A DNA stretch of 64,000 nucleotides. It comes from Trifolium pratense (Eukaryota > Streptophyta > Magnoliopsida > Fabales > Fabaceae). A program made the translations under genes and the position numbers. Under the pieces are notes generated by a model. It saw only the letters and a list, made by a program, of their open reading frames with translations. It was not told the origin of the DNA and searched no databases. Numbering within the stretch: the stretch's first letter is position 1; every line of letters starts with the position of its first letter. Shown here in pieces: positions 11,866-22,955 of the stretch. Location: positions 20,232,337 to 20,296,336 of the forward strand of contig NC_060064.1 of assembly GCF_020283565.1 (NCBI RefSeq). The letters run 5' to 3'.

Positions 11866-12255
11866 CTCCATCCCATTTTATATTTTGAAAAGATGGCTAT
11901 TTACTTGGAAAATAACTCATCTTGTCCAATCATTGTTAAACGAGAGGATATAACTTCTAACATATAATAATAACTAATTGTGTCAAAAAAAAAATAACCA
12001 TTTTTTTTTATGATGTAACTCAATTTTTCTAATACATAAAAGTATAGAAGCCACTAGGTTTGGTCTAATGATGAGAGATTTGGGTAGTATGCTAGAGGTA
12101 TCATCAGCTTCATTGTAACAAAAAAATGTATAGATTAAATTTTGTAAAAAAAAAAAAAGACGCAAAAATAATATTTTTTTTCGAAGAACACTTATAAAAA
12201 GAGATTTACATTATTATCCCACTAGTACTTGTTAGTTGTTATTGCTTCAAAAATG
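11866..12255. other. Stowaway-like end and AT-rich spacer
   Basis: ATACTCTCTCCATCCCATTTT at about 11870 resembles the CTCCCTCCGTCCCA terminus of Stowaway MITEs. A tRNA-like patch (GGTTTGGTCTAATGATGAGA) at 12057 suggests a decayed SINE. No gene is supported. Confidence 0.35.
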
Positions 12256-12261
12256 ATACCT

Positions 12262-12800
12262 TTTTTTTAAGCAAAATGAACTCATTGCATTTTATTCATT
12301 ATGATAGAAGAGATACAACTGAGTGGATAATAATGATGAACACTAGAGCTAGACTGAAATAAAGACGCTCTAGCAAGATTGTGAGCGACTCTATTGGTTT
12401 GCCTCATAACATAAGTTATGTTGTAATTAACATTAGAATTGAGAAGGGAACTACAAATTGAGAGCAAAGTGCCAACCTCGTTCGCATACAAATAATCATT
12501 AGACAAAACATTCACAACCTGTTGACAGTCACTTTCGATGATAACTCTCTCAAAGCCATTAGACAAAGCGAGCGTGAGAGCATGCTTCATTGCGATAGCC
12601 TCACATTCAGTGGCAGTAACTACAAAAGGAAAGATCATAATATGTGCTTGAACAAAGGAACCCAAACTATCATGAAAGCATACACTGATATCGAATTTCC
12701 CTTCTGTCATGGAAATAGCTCCATCAACATTACACTTCAACCAATTTGTAAATCCTTACCGGTATTGTGTGGTGGAAACTCCGATACTACTACTAACCCC
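12262..12800 (-). pseudogene. LINE 3' relic with RNase H domain (RVT_3 type)
   Basis: The minus-strand frame 12740-12282 reads KCNVDGAI..., then TECEAIAMKHALTLALSNG, IIESDCQQVVNVL and RVAHNLARASL, which is the plant LINE-type RNase H fold with its conserved D, E and D positions. Upstream sequence toward 12800 is frameshifted with a stop just before the conserved block, and the element ends at a T-run (12262-12269) representing its poly(A) tail. It is a 5'-truncated, inactive LINE copy. Confidence 0.75.
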
Positions 12801-13138
12801 ATGTTACCATCTAAAATCCTTGCCGTTAGAATTTTAAATTACAAATCCATGGCTAGTGTTAAATTACAAATCATTTGTGCATCTTAAATGCCACCCTCTA
12901 TTCCAAGGAATTTGACAAAAAAGTGTTTGGTTAACCATTTAAAATGGTTTATGTCAAAAAAAAAAAAACCATTTAAAATGGTTGGGAATATATTATATGT
13001 ATTTTTTAAATAATTAAAAAAAAACATCTGTCGTGGGTATGGTGGGGGAAAATTTGCAAGACCACTATGTTAATTCATTATAACCACCTAGAATATCACA
13101 TTCCAGCCTTCTTTGCTGGGGAATAAAATTCCCATTAA

Positions 13139-13539
13139 GGCTCTGTTTGGTAACACAAATAAGCTAGCTTATAGCTTATTATATGAGCTTATAAGCTTGT
13201 TTCAAAAAATTAGAGGTGTTTGGTAACAAGCTTTTTGTACTAGCTTATAGCTTTTTTTCAGATGCTATTTCAAGTAGCATTTGAGCTTATAGCTTATAGT
13301 TTTTTACACTTTATTCCATTTTTACCCTTTAATTTAATAACTACCCACTCTAAAAAATAAACTACCCACTATCAATTATGTAATTTTATATTTAATAACC
13401 ACTTTAAAAGCTAATTTTACCAAACACTTTAATTTCAATAAGCTAGCTTTTCAGCTATCAGCTATAAGCTAGCTTTTCAGCTATCAGCTAGCTTATCAGC
13501 TATCAGCTAGCTTATAGCTTATTTTTACCAAACAGACCC
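13139..13539. mobile_element. Tourist-like (PIF/Harbinger) MITE, 401 bp, copy A
   Basis: Termini are GGCTCTGTTTGGTAA on the left and the inverse of GGGTCTGTTTGGTAA on the right. The 3-bp duplication TAA flanks it (13136-13138 and 13540-13542). The interior is built from AGCTTATAGCT and CAGCTATCAGCTAG repeats. It is nearly identical to 60625-61025, and diverged relatives lie near 50045 and 55755. Confidence 0.8.
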
Positions 13540-13581
13540 TAACATGAGTATCTAAGCTTCCTAGGAGTAATTTATTGATGG

Positions 13582-14244
13582 TGTTGGGAATTGCCTTGAA
13601 AACGTGGAAAAAACACTAATCTGCTGTTTTTTCGCCCCGGGCGAAAAAACCTGTGCCCCGGGCGAAATTTGAAGCAGGAAAAAGGGAGCTCTCTGTTTTC
13701 TTTTCGCCCCAGGCGAAAACACTGGTGCCTCAGGCAAAAATTTTCGCCCCAGGCGAAAAAAGTGGTGCCTCGGGCGAAAATTGTTGCAGGGTATTTAAAG
13801 GGTCACGTTTTCTGTTTTTTAACAAGTTTTGAGGGTTTCTTTCACCAAAACGGCGGCTAGGGTTAAGAGGGTTACTCTTGGTTCATCTCTAGGTTTTGGG
13901 TGTTGATTCTTTCATCTTGTAATCACTTATCATTGAAATCTCTTGGTCACGGGAAGAGATTTGGGAAAAGGGTAGAATTAGGGTTGAAGTCTAATTCTTG
14001 CAAATCTTTTGTAGTGAATCTCGTTGTAATCAAGCTTTTCATTGATAGTGGAACGGAGAGTGACTCTCTCCCCCAGAGTAGGTCGGTTTTGACTGAACTG
14101 GGTAAACAATTGCTTCATGTTCTTTACAGTTTTATTGCTTATCTTTTGTTCGTGATTATTATTGCTATTTCCACGTTTTGATTGCTTATTCGATTTGCTC
14201 CACACATCAAGATTATTGGTGTGATTATTAAAGAATTCACAACA
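13582..14244. mobile_element. Solo LTR (Ty1/copia-like), 663 bp
   Basis: Starts TGTTGGGAATTG, ends CACAACA, and is flanked by the perfect 5-bp duplication GATGG (13577-13581, 14245-14249). No internal retrotransposon domain lies inside or beside it. A GC-rich block at about 13629-13780 holds repeated, mostly palindromic CGCCCCGGGCGAAA units. The class assignment is inferred from the TG..CA ends, length and lack of Gypsy features. Confidence 0.8.
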
Positions 14245-14295
14245 GATGGAAATGATTTTTGGGCGCTTGATTTTTGAATCCCTTTTACCAAACAT

Positions 14296-14690
14296 ACTCC
14301 CTCCGTCCCAAAATGAGTGAATCATTTTGACTATATATATTATTCACATATTTTTCTTTGACCACATTTTTCTACTAATAAATAAAAACAAATATTAACA
14401 TATAAGATGTTGTTGGATTCATCTCAATGAGTATTTTCAAAATATTATATTCCCATTAATCTACTTTGTAACCCTGAAACAAACACCCCCTGTAATATCA
14501 ACCGTTCACTCATCTCTCTCTCTCTTCTAAACTTATTTTTTTCTTCCTTATAAACTAATGACCCTTGGATGAGAAAAAGAAGAGAGGTCAAAATGACATG
14601 AAATGATCCACAAATCCGTGTAAAATGTAGTTGAATGTTGATCTCTCATAAGTAATGTTTCTTCCTAAATACGAGTAAAATATCGAAATC
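14296..14690. mobile_element. Stowaway-like MITE end and flanking spacer
   Basis: CTCCCTCCGTCCCAAAATGAGTGA at 14298 matches the usual Stowaway terminus (TA target). No matching right end is visible, so it is truncated or diverged. Confidence 0.5.
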
Positions 14691-14942
14691 AAAATTAAAT
14701 AATTAAGAGACCCGACTATCTTCACATTAGAGGTAGCTAATTGAAAGCTTGACGCAATCAATTTAGTTGTTTTTTTTTAAAAAAAAATTTCTTTAAGGAA
14801 ACTCAATTTAGTTTTTGAAAATCTTAAAATAAACAACAGAAACCACCGAAAAGAAAGGCAAGTTCTGCATTCTACAGAAGGAAAAACACTAACATCATCG
14901 TCAATCGAACTTTGATTGTGTTTTGTATTCATCATCACCACC

Positions 14943-15089
14943 ATGCCCCAAAATTCTACTGCTTCTCAAGTCAACTCCAAGATGAGTTTTTCCTTCTCCT
15001 TATACAAAGACATGCTTCAACTTCTCTACTATTTCGTTTATACTTTAATGTGTTTGTGGAAAGTCCTCAATGAATTAAATCTCAGTTAA
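14943..15089 (+). CDS. Conserved small ORF, 48 codons (module 2 copy)
   Basis: The ATG (context CACCACCATGC) opens MPQNSTASQVNSKMSFSF, then a hydrophobic stretch LLYYFVYTLMCLW. The module 3 copy (26542-26658, 38 residues) is also open; in module 1 (ATG about 1330) the ninth codon is TGA. It lies about 3.2 kb upstream of the F-box promoter in the same orientation. It could be a short secreted or membrane peptide, a first exon, or chance conservation from recent duplication. Confidence 0.3.
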   Translation: MPQNSTASQVNSKMSFSFSLYKDMLQLLYYFVYTLMCLWKVLNELNLS

Positions 15090-15240
15090 TACTAACAGTA
15101 ACGACCCTTTTTGTTATAATATCTCATGATTCTTTATGTGTATTATTTTCTAAGTTGATTCTCCACTATTTGTGAATTGGTTGTTCATGGGATAAAATTT
15201 CCATATCCTAGCTTTAGATTAACAATTGGGACACAAACAA

Positions 15241-15426
15241 TGAATTAGTCCAAGTGGTAAGTGTCTTGGGCCCTTAAGCAAGTGGTCAGGGGTTCATTCT
15301 TGGCTCTTGCATATGGAAATAATTTGGTTGGGAGAGGAGAACCTACCTTGTGTGTCCCAGAGGTTCCACGACGGAGATTATTCATTGCTAACTGCAGTGG
15401 TATATCATGGTAATCAAAAAATAAAA
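15241..15426 (+). mobile_element. tRNA-derived SINE in module 2
   Basis: Starts with a box A-like GTCCAAGTGGTAAGTG, has a degenerate box B (GGGGTTCATTCTTGG) and ends in an A-rich tail. Flanking repeats AGATTAACAATTGGG (15226-15240) and AGATTAAAAATTGGG (15427-15441) differ at one base. Module 1 has the empty site at about 1735 (AGATTAGCAATTAGGG). Confidence 0.8.
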
Positions 15427-16119
15427 AGATTAAAAATTGGGGTTAGAGAAAACAAGTGCTATATATTTTGTTTTCCTGTTAAATATGTGATTATATATTT
15501 TGTTTTCCTGTTAAATTTGTGACTAATTCACCCTAATGGTGCCATTTCATTGATACAAAGGTTAGAACTTAGAAATCTCTATCTCGAATCGTTATGAGCC
15601 CGTGTTTCTATTAGAAAATCTCTTTATTTATGCCCTTGAAGTTTATTGCTTGGAACATAATCCTATTTGCGTTGACTAATCATAATTATGATTTACAAGT
15701 AGTCAGGGGTTCATTCTTGGCTCTTACGTATGGAAAGAATTCGGTTGGGAGAGGAGAACCTACCTTGTGTGTCCCAGAGGTTCACCGACGGAGATTATTC
15801 ATCGCTGCTAACTGCAGTGGTATATCATGGTAATAAAAAAATAAAAAGATTAACAATTGGGGTTAGAGAAAACAAGTGCTATATATTTTGTTTTCCTGTT
15901 AAATATGTGATTATATATTATGTTTTCCTGTTAAATTTGTGACTAATTCACCCTCATGGTGCCATTTCATTGATACAAAGGTTAGGACTTAGAAATCTAT
16001 ATCTCGAATCGTTATGAGCCGGTGTGTCTTTTAGAAAGTCTCTTTATTTATGCCCTTGAAATTTATTGCTTGAAACATAATCCTCTTTGTGTTGGCTAAT
16101 CATAATTATGATTTATAAG
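15286..16119 (+). repeat. 417-bp local tandem duplication
   Basis: 15286-15702 is repeated at 15703-16119 with few changes (both begin TCAGGGGTTCATTCTTGG). The unit includes most of the SINE and its 3' flank. Two short ORFs here are by-products of the SINE sequence. Confidence 0.8.
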
Positions 16120-17477
16120 TGAACTTCAAATGATATACTGTAATAGATTTCAATTCAGCAATACATTTTCACAATTGTTTAATACTACTTTGAAGTGTTT
16201 TTTCTACTTTCAGAATTTAAACAATATAAATGCCAAGCTAGAAACATGCAGCCACAAGGGAGTGGAGGAACTTGTGCTTTTGGGTTAGATTCCAGAAATA
16301 ATTAAGACCAATATTTACTTATGCAATTTTTTTGGAAAATCAACTTTTCATGGGCATAAGGTTACATGTAGGTAATGAAAATAGCTTAAATAAGTTTTGG
16401 TTCCTATAACATACAGCTTTTATAGTTTAGTCCATAACAAAATTTACTTGAAACATAGGAAATTTGCTTTTGGTCCTCTTTTGTTTGTTTAAGTTCTTTG
16501 TAATATTCATCTATGTTTGAAAGTCTCTATATAGTCCTTATTCCAAAACAACGAGGATAAAAAACAGCATTTCCTATATTTAAAGGATTAAAACTAGTAA
16601 AAAATTGTTATAAGGACTAAATTCAAAATTGGTGTATATTGTACGGACTAAAAATAATTTAAATCAAGCTAAAATCTTAAATGAGCCAAACAGTGCCTGA
16701 ATGCTGCATCAACATGGTTCACGCTAGCATGTTAGTCAGGCCTTCCTTGTTTAGGTAAGGCTCTCCTTTAACTCTATTTATTACTGTTTACAAAAAACAC
16801 AAAATCATGCTGGATACTCCTTCATTCACCAATTGAATGCTAAATTTTTCACTGTTGTTTTGGAACTATCATTCTAAATTTTAAGATTGTTGCCAGGAAC
16901 GAGCAATGATACACAACAATGTATGTTCAAACGCAGGTGGAAGTGTTAGGGTCTGTGCGTGCCACACATGTATGTTAATCTTTATGTTTTTGTGTTTTGT
17001 TGTTACTATTATACCTAATTGTGTTATATCCTTTGCTTTTCTGAAATTGCCATGTCCTCTTTATGACTAAAGCGAAGATGCTTCACAAAGGTGCACACCT
17101 CTAGCGTGTAAGTCAAACCTCTCTGGTTTAGGTAAGTCTCTTCTTTAATTCTATATGTTACTGTTTTAAAAGACATAAAATCATACTTACAAATAATTGC
17201 TTTACTGGTGATGCATAAGAGGGGAATGTATCCAGGTTTTGTGTCATATCCGAGCTTCCTCCATAGTTAGCCTATTAAAATATAATTAGTTGTCAGTGTT
17301 ACGGATTCTTCACAGAAAGCACCTTAATGTAATTTGACATGTAAATATTATATTTTCCCGGTAAAATGTTATTGGATTTGTTAATTTGTTAATGCATGTC
17401 AACAAATAATACGAAATAGTAAAATAAATTATTATTTTATTCCTTTATTTTTAAATGGCAGTTCCTTTCTTTATTGA

Positions 17478-17834
17478 TGTTAATAAGTCCCACATCGGTT
17501 GCGTGATGACCTGAATATATGTTTATAAAGTAGAGGCAATCCTTACCTTACAAGCTGGTTTTGTAAGGATGAGTTAGTCCCAACTTCCAATTCTAAGATG
17601 GTATCAGAGCCTCCTCCACAATCTGTTGGGCCGCACCCTATCAGATTTCTGATCGGGCCATTCACCATTTATTTCCTCGCCCCGAGCCCAAAAGTGCTGG
17701 GCGCGAGGGGGTGTGTTAAGAAGTCCTACATCAGTTGTGAGATGGCCTAAATATATGTTTATAAAGTAGAGACAATCCTCACTTTACAAGCCGGTTTTGT
17801 AAGAATGAGTTAGGCCCAACTCCCAATTCTAAGA
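17478..17834 (+). mobile_element. Complete TRIM retrotransposon, module 2 only
   Basis: Two LTRs of equal length, 121 bp each (17478-17598 and 17714-17834), differ at roughly 15 positions. TGGTATCAGAGC at 17599, directly after LTR1, is a perfect initiator-Met-tRNA primer-binding site. A purine tract (GCGCGAGGGGGTG) precedes LTR2. Perfect 5-bp duplications ATTGA flank it (17473-17477, 17835-17839). Modules 1 and 3 have the empty site. The element has no coding capacity and must be mobilised by another retrotransposon. Confidence 0.9.
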
Positions 17835-18171
17835 ATTGATATTGTAGGTTTTTAGCGTTTTTTTCCTTGACTGTATTAAAAAAAATTTAATAAGATGTCC
17901 CTTTTCTGCGGCTTTGCTTTAATCAACATAGTTGTTTTCAAATTTAGTATTCAGAGATCAACACATAGTGACAAATGTTGTGTTAGATTTGGTACAATAA
18001 CATTAACTTTTAATAAATGTATCTCTTTTTCCAATTTCAAAATCTTCTTTATTTGGGGATGAGGTGACCAATGGGTAACGAGCATTGACATGTTTTCCTT
18101 TCATTTTACGCGAGCTCCGTGTATGTCCTCATTATAAAAGGGTTTTAAGCTCAATAGTATACCACACAGAG

Positions 18172-18280
18172 ATGCAAGTAGACAAGATGGCCTTGAAGAA
18201 ATTAGGAACGGAGCAAGGGAACAATGAAGATGATTCTAACCGATCTAATAGTTCCAATCAAACACGTCGATCATCATCAA
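18172..18280 (+). CDS. Predicted first exon of F-box gene 2
   Basis: 109 nt, same length, phase and donor position as in modules 1 and 3 (..TCATCATCAA then GTATGG). Spliced to the acceptor at 21887-21888 (GTAACAG), A joins AG to give a Lys codon and the frame continues KKMKEA into the F-box exon. Total 1176 nt, 391 residues. A TATA box (ATTATAAAAG, about 18130) lies the usual distance upstream. A near-identical second copy of this exon is at 18658-18766. Confidence 0.55.
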
Positions 18281-19150
18281 GTATGGTTTCATATTCTTAT
18301 ATACTTCATCTTTTAATTTTGTTAATTTTTGGATGTATGATCGTTCTTATCATATTGTTGTCTGTCAATATTTTTTAAATTGAAGCACAGAATTCTTAAC
18401 ATATAATATTCCTATGTTTATTGTTTTATGAGGATGTTTTTATGCTATTTGAATAATATTTTAAAGAAATATGTATTGTGTCTCAGTCGTGCCATGTGAC
18501 TTCTGTCACTGTGGAGTCTGAGGCAGTTTTTGCTACTGAACCATGATGACTGAAAGGTTACCAAATAGAAGCCTTATTGTTCCCCCAATGTTTTCCTTTG
18601 TTGAAATTTCAGTTAATTTTTTGAAGTTTCATTCAAATATTTACATGTTTCTTGGTTATGCATGTAGACAAGATGGCCTCGAAGAAATTAGGAATGGAGC
18701 AAGGGAACAATGAAGATGATTCTAACCGATCTAATAGTTCCAAGCGAACGCGTCGATCATCATCAAGTATGGTTTCATATTCTTATATATACTTCATCTT
18801 TTAATTTTGTTAATTTTTGGATGTATGATCGTTCTTGTCATATCGTTGTCGTTCAATATTTTTTAAATTGAAGCACAGAATTCTTAACATATAATTTTCC
18901 TATGTTTATTGTTTTATGAAACTGTTTTTATGCTATTTGAATAAAATTTTAAAGAAATATGTATTGCGTCTCAGTCGTGTCATGTGACTTCTGCCAATGT
19001 ATTGTGGAGTCTGAGGCAGTTTTTGCTGCTGAACCATGACGACTGATAGGTTACCAGATAGACGCCTTATTGTTCCCCAAATGTTCTCCTTTGTTGAAAT
19101 TTCACTTAAATTTTTGAAGTTTCATTCAACTATTTACATGTTTCTTGGGC
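18178..19150 (+). repeat. 486-bp tandem duplication including F-box exon 1
   Basis: The segment from the exon-1 start through about 480 bp of intron is repeated (ATG at 18172 and 18658). The second copy keeps the ATG, the full 109-nt exon and the GTATGG donor, but its upstream sequence is intron-derived and lacks the TATA box. Modules 1 and 3 have one copy. Confidence 0.85.
18658..18766 (+). CDS. Duplicated alternative first exon of F-box gene 2
   Basis: Begins ATGCATGTAGACAAGATGGCC and encodes MHVDKMASKKLGMEQGNNED, then a Ser/Arg-rich end (KRTRRSSS). It ends at the same donor and phase as 18172-18280, so either exon could splice in frame to the F-box exon. It has no TATA box of its own, so use would need a cryptic start site. 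It may be unused. Confidence 0.3.
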
Positions 19151-19167
19151 ATGAGGTAATTTACTTG

Positions 19168-19685
19168 TGTTGGAAAGCCACATTAATTCAGCAACTTTGG
19201 GTTGCCACCATTACAGTCTACAACATCTTCATTGTGTTGGGCAGTGTGAGGTGGGGCATTGAATCTCAAATCGCCTAAAGATATAGCCTAAGTATTGCTT
19301 ATATGGATTTCACCTTTCAAGTCAATTTTGTGCGGTTGAGTTATATTCTAAGTCCAACCAATATCTAAGATGGTATAAAGGCTTGTCGTAGATCTGTTGT
19401 TGGGTTGGCCGAAACTTCCATCCTCTAGGTGCATAGCCCTGTACATGAGGGGGAGTGTTGGATTATTGGATAATCCCTTAATTACGCCCCGCCCCAAGTC
19501 GCCTTAATTGCAAACTACTTTGGGTTGCCTTGATTGCAACCTCCAATGCCTTCATTATGCTAGGCGTGTTTAGTCCCATATAGCCTTGAAACAAGGCCCA
19601 AGTAATGTTTATATGTCTTGGCCAGTTCCCACCTTACAAACTGGTTTTGTGGAGTTGAGTTAGCCCTGAATCTCACATTCCATGA
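19168..19685 (+). mobile_element. TRIM retrotransposon, ancestral copy in module 2
   Basis: Most complete copy of the shared TRIM: LTR1 starts TGTTGGAAAGCCACATT, TGGTATAAAGG follows LTR1, a GAGGGGGAG tract precedes LTR2 (TGTTGGATTATT, about 19456). The flanking duplication is ACTTG (19163-19167, 19686-19690). A 22-bp duplication of the right junction follows. Confidence 0.75.
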
Positions 19686-20660
19686 ACTTGCAAACACATT
19701 CCATGAACTTGAAAATGTGAAATATTGCATATTTTTACAGTACATGTTCTGTCTGCCATTTGTTTATTCTCTTAAATAAGAAACAATTGAATGATAAATT
19801 TAGCTTGAATTAATTAGATATTTAATTAGAGTTTAAGTAAGCCCCTATTTTGATTCTCCAATGACTCTCATGTCATCATTTTATTAGTACTCAAAAGAAT
19901 TTTGACATCAATTTAATCCTCTATTTATACAATTAAAGTGTCATTTAATTGTTTCTTTTTGTCTGATTGAGAGAGTAAGTTTAATGGAATCCTGATGTAA
20001 AGATTCATTTGAAGTGTTTTGCACTATTGAGAACTAAATTGATGACAAAAATATTTCAAGCATCAACCTGACTGCAAATTATATCTTTGAAGGGCAAAAA
20101 TAGGGGTTTATTCTTAAAATATATCAAGCTTTCAGATTCATCCATTTTATGTCAGTGGGAAACTTTTGTCCAAATATATTGGCCTTGAAAGATTCTCACT
20201 GTTTTGCTTGTCCTGTAATGTCATGCTGTCATCGTCAAAGTGATTTTCTTTTTCTTAGTTTACGTGTTTGATGCGCTACCATATTATCATAAAGTTGTTT
20301 GAGGTAGAGCCAGTATTTGCAAATTTGGGGTGACAGATATTAAGTTGCCTGAATTTTTTTGTAGAAAATTAAATAAATCAAAATGAAGGTGTTAAGTTAG
20401 GACTCAAAGGTGTTAGGTTATTATGGTGTCCTGGCTGCAAATATCTTGTTTACTATGAGATCTAGATGTTAATTCTTCCTCAACGTTTAAGGGTAAATAA
20501 TAGGGATTGATGTCTGTCCTAAACTGTATAAGTAATAGCTTCCATCATCTTTAAGTTTTGCTGGTTGTTGATGATATGGAATTTCCGTATTTTTTAGTTG
20601 ATTTCAGGATCTGTTTCCTATTTGACTAGAATTAGGGGTCCTAGTTTAGTTAAAGAAGGG

Positions 20661-21086
20661 TTAATGCTTATTCTTTTGTTTCTTGATTGAAATAATGTCA
20701 AAACACACATAATTCAAGTTTATTTCTTTCCTTTTATTCCTTATGTAAAACACTGACTTCAACTTGGTAGCATCCTCCATGACTTGTCCCATCATTTTTC
20801 TGCATCTTTGGTTTGCAAACTCCATAGCCATGTCTTTCACTCTTTCTTCCGACGTATTTATAACTGTTTTCCAACCACTACCATTTTCATTATCCACCAC
20901 CACCATAACATTTCCTGGAGATCCATCTCCTGTCAAAAAGCTCAAGGACAAGTCACATACACTTTTCTTCAGTTTGATTATGCCACAGTGTGAACTATAT
21001 AAGGGTGCATGACAGCACGTCAGAAACCATCTCAGGTTATTTCTTTCCTCGCTTAAGTTGCCTTTCCCTCTTTTACTTGGATGCAT
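20661..21086 (-). pseudogene. Antisense ORF in F-box intron, unidentified gene fragment
   Basis: Minus-strand ORF of 141 codons inside the F-box gene 2 intron. The middle part (GIIKLKKSVCDLSLSFLTG, then WKTVINTSEERVKDMAMEF and RKMMGQVMEDATK) looks protein-like rather than low-complexity. The homologous region of module 3 (30888-30664) keeps the first part but is frameshifted, and module 1 (about 6300-6430) has lost the centre by deletion. This suggests a captured, decaying gene fragment older than the module duplication. I do not recognise the parent gene. Confidence 0.35.
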
Positions 21087-21896
21087 TTCTAGTTGACTAA
21101 TGGCTATCCAAAAGAAATCATTCTAGCCTCATGGCTATCTCTGATGTAAGCTGGTTCTGCAGCTATACCAGAGAAATCAGACTGAATCTGCTGCAGATAT
21201 TTTCGTACAGAATCTTAAATTATCTCTCAGGATTAAATTTCATATATTTTTGTTCTACCATGATTTGTCTTCCTATTTGATTAGAATTAAAAGCCTGAAC
21301 CTGTTTGATGCATAGCCTTCTGTATTAGCAAAGCATATCAAATCATAATCATATTCAAAGTTATTTCTTCCACCTCAGTTTTTCCTTATCTAAAACCTTA
21401 TAACTTCAACACAGGTAGCTGTCAACACAAAGTTAGGACTCTCTTTTAGTCTAACTAGGGCTATTAATTAGTAGCAGGTGTTATTACGTTACCATTATAT
21501 TTGGTCGGAATAGGTAAACTATATTTATCTTCGCAATCTGCAAGTTCTTTGTAGTTGTAACAGTGATATTTTGAAGGATTGTTTTACTCCTATATGAGAA
21601 CTATATTATAATTCATGTCAAATATGTTATGTGCATAATGTAGCTTTACTTTATAGTTACCAATTATATGTTAGAAACTTTGATTACTCAATGAGAAGCT
21701 TCAGAAATGCCCGAATTGTGTTTCAATGTGGTTAAGTGGTTGTCTTCTGTTTAGGAAAATATCTTTCTTGGATTATTGTACTGTCTGCAAATATTTCTTT
21801 ATGTACTCCTCCTATTAGATAAATGAATAAAAGCATATGTACTCCTCCTATTGACATTGGAAATCACCTAATATTGTCATTGTAACAGAGAAAAAA

Positions 21897-22955
21897 ATGA
21901 AAGAAGCTATGGTTATCAATCCATTTCCTCCGGAAATACTTGAAGTAATTTCCCAGAAGTTACTAAGTTTTGACGATATATTTAGCTTCTCGGATGTTTG
22001 CACGGAGTGGAGGGCAGTTCAGAAAACTTATTGGAGAAAATTTCTAGAATCCCATTCACCTCTGATTGTGCATACTACTACGTATGCAAAAAAGTTTTGC
22101 TCTTTTTATAGTATACCTGAAAATCGAGCTTACAGCTCTAAGTTGAGTAATATTTGGGGTCTATCTTATTCTGGTTCGTCCAGTGGATATCTGACCATGG
22201 CGGGTGCCAACAAGACACTTCACCTTATAAATCCATTTAAAAGAAACAAGAAGATCATTGATACCTCAATGATTGTTAAGGATTGGACTTATTTTGCTGG
22301 CCGTGTCTTAATTGCTTTTGCCAAAGGGTCCGATGAATTTCTCGTATTAGCATCATGTAAACGTTTGTTCGGTCTGTATGTCTATCAGTCCCAAAATTGT
22401 AGTTGGCAAACTTATTCCAAAATGGGACATCCATGGAAGATTGTGGACTTTGCTGTATTTAAAAATATTATTTATGTTCTCACCGACAAGGCTGAAGTAG
22501 GGGTACTTAGCCTGAACTCTGGGAGCTTGAAATTTCTAAACCTGAAGAATACTCCCGATGTACCTTCCTCCCGGTTGTATCATTTACTTAGTTGTGATGG
22601 TGAGCTTCTAGTGGTTCGCTTTGAACCGAATCAAGTATTGGATATCTACAAGATTGATCGGGAAACAATGAGTTATGTGAAGTTAGATACTTTGGGTGAC
22701 ATCGCATTATTTCATTCGTCATACAAATGCTATGCGCTGGCGAACCCGGGTAAGTGGGGATATGAAAGCAACCGTGTGTATCATATTAATTGGGAATGGG
22801 GACAATATGAAGTGTATTCAGGGAGTAATAATGAACTGATCGAAAGCTTTTTGCTTGCTGGTAACCATCAAATTCCTTCTAAATCAAGACCTTATTGGAT
22901 GGATTGGTGTTTTCGCAATCAACCAGATGAAGTTGATTATTCTCTGGTTGAGTAG
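21897..22955 (+). CDS. F-box protein with DUF295-type C-terminal domain (copy 2)
   Basis: Large exon; 352 residues from this ATG, 391 if spliced from 18172-18280 (exon 2 begins at 21889). The F-box is near the N terminus (PPEILEVISQKLLSFDD, then CTEWRAVQKTYWRKFLES), followed by the DUF295-like region with GSSSGYLTMAG, INPFKRN, WKIVDFAVFKNIIYVLTDK, LLVVRFEPN and ALANPGKWGYESNR. It is likely an SCF ubiquitin-ligase substrate receptor, target unknown. It is intact. It differs from copies 1 and 3 most in the N-terminal third (for example CTEW instead of CKEW), while its central part is closer to copy 3 than to copy 1. Confidence 0.9.
   Translation: MKEAMVINPFPPEILEVISQKLLSFDDIFSFSDVCTEWRAVQKTYWRKFLESHSPLIVHTTTYAKKFCSFYSIPENRAYSSKLSNIWGLSYSGSSSGYLTMAGANKTLHLINPFKRNKKIIDTSMIVKDWTYFAGRVLIAFAKGSDEFLVLASCKRLFGLYVYQSQNCSWQTYSKMGHPWKIVDFAVFKNIIYVLTDKAEVGVLSLNSGSLKFLNLKNTPDVPSSRLYHLLSCDGELLVVRFEPNQVLDIYKIDRETMSYVKLDTLGDIALFHSSYKCYALANPGKWGYESNRVYHINWEWGQYEVYSGSNNELIESFLLAGNHQIPSKSRPYWMDWCFRNQPDEVDYSLVE

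Noticed and set aside
12522..12887. 121-codon plus-strand ORF
   Set aside because: Shadow of the LINE RNase H relic on the opposite strand.
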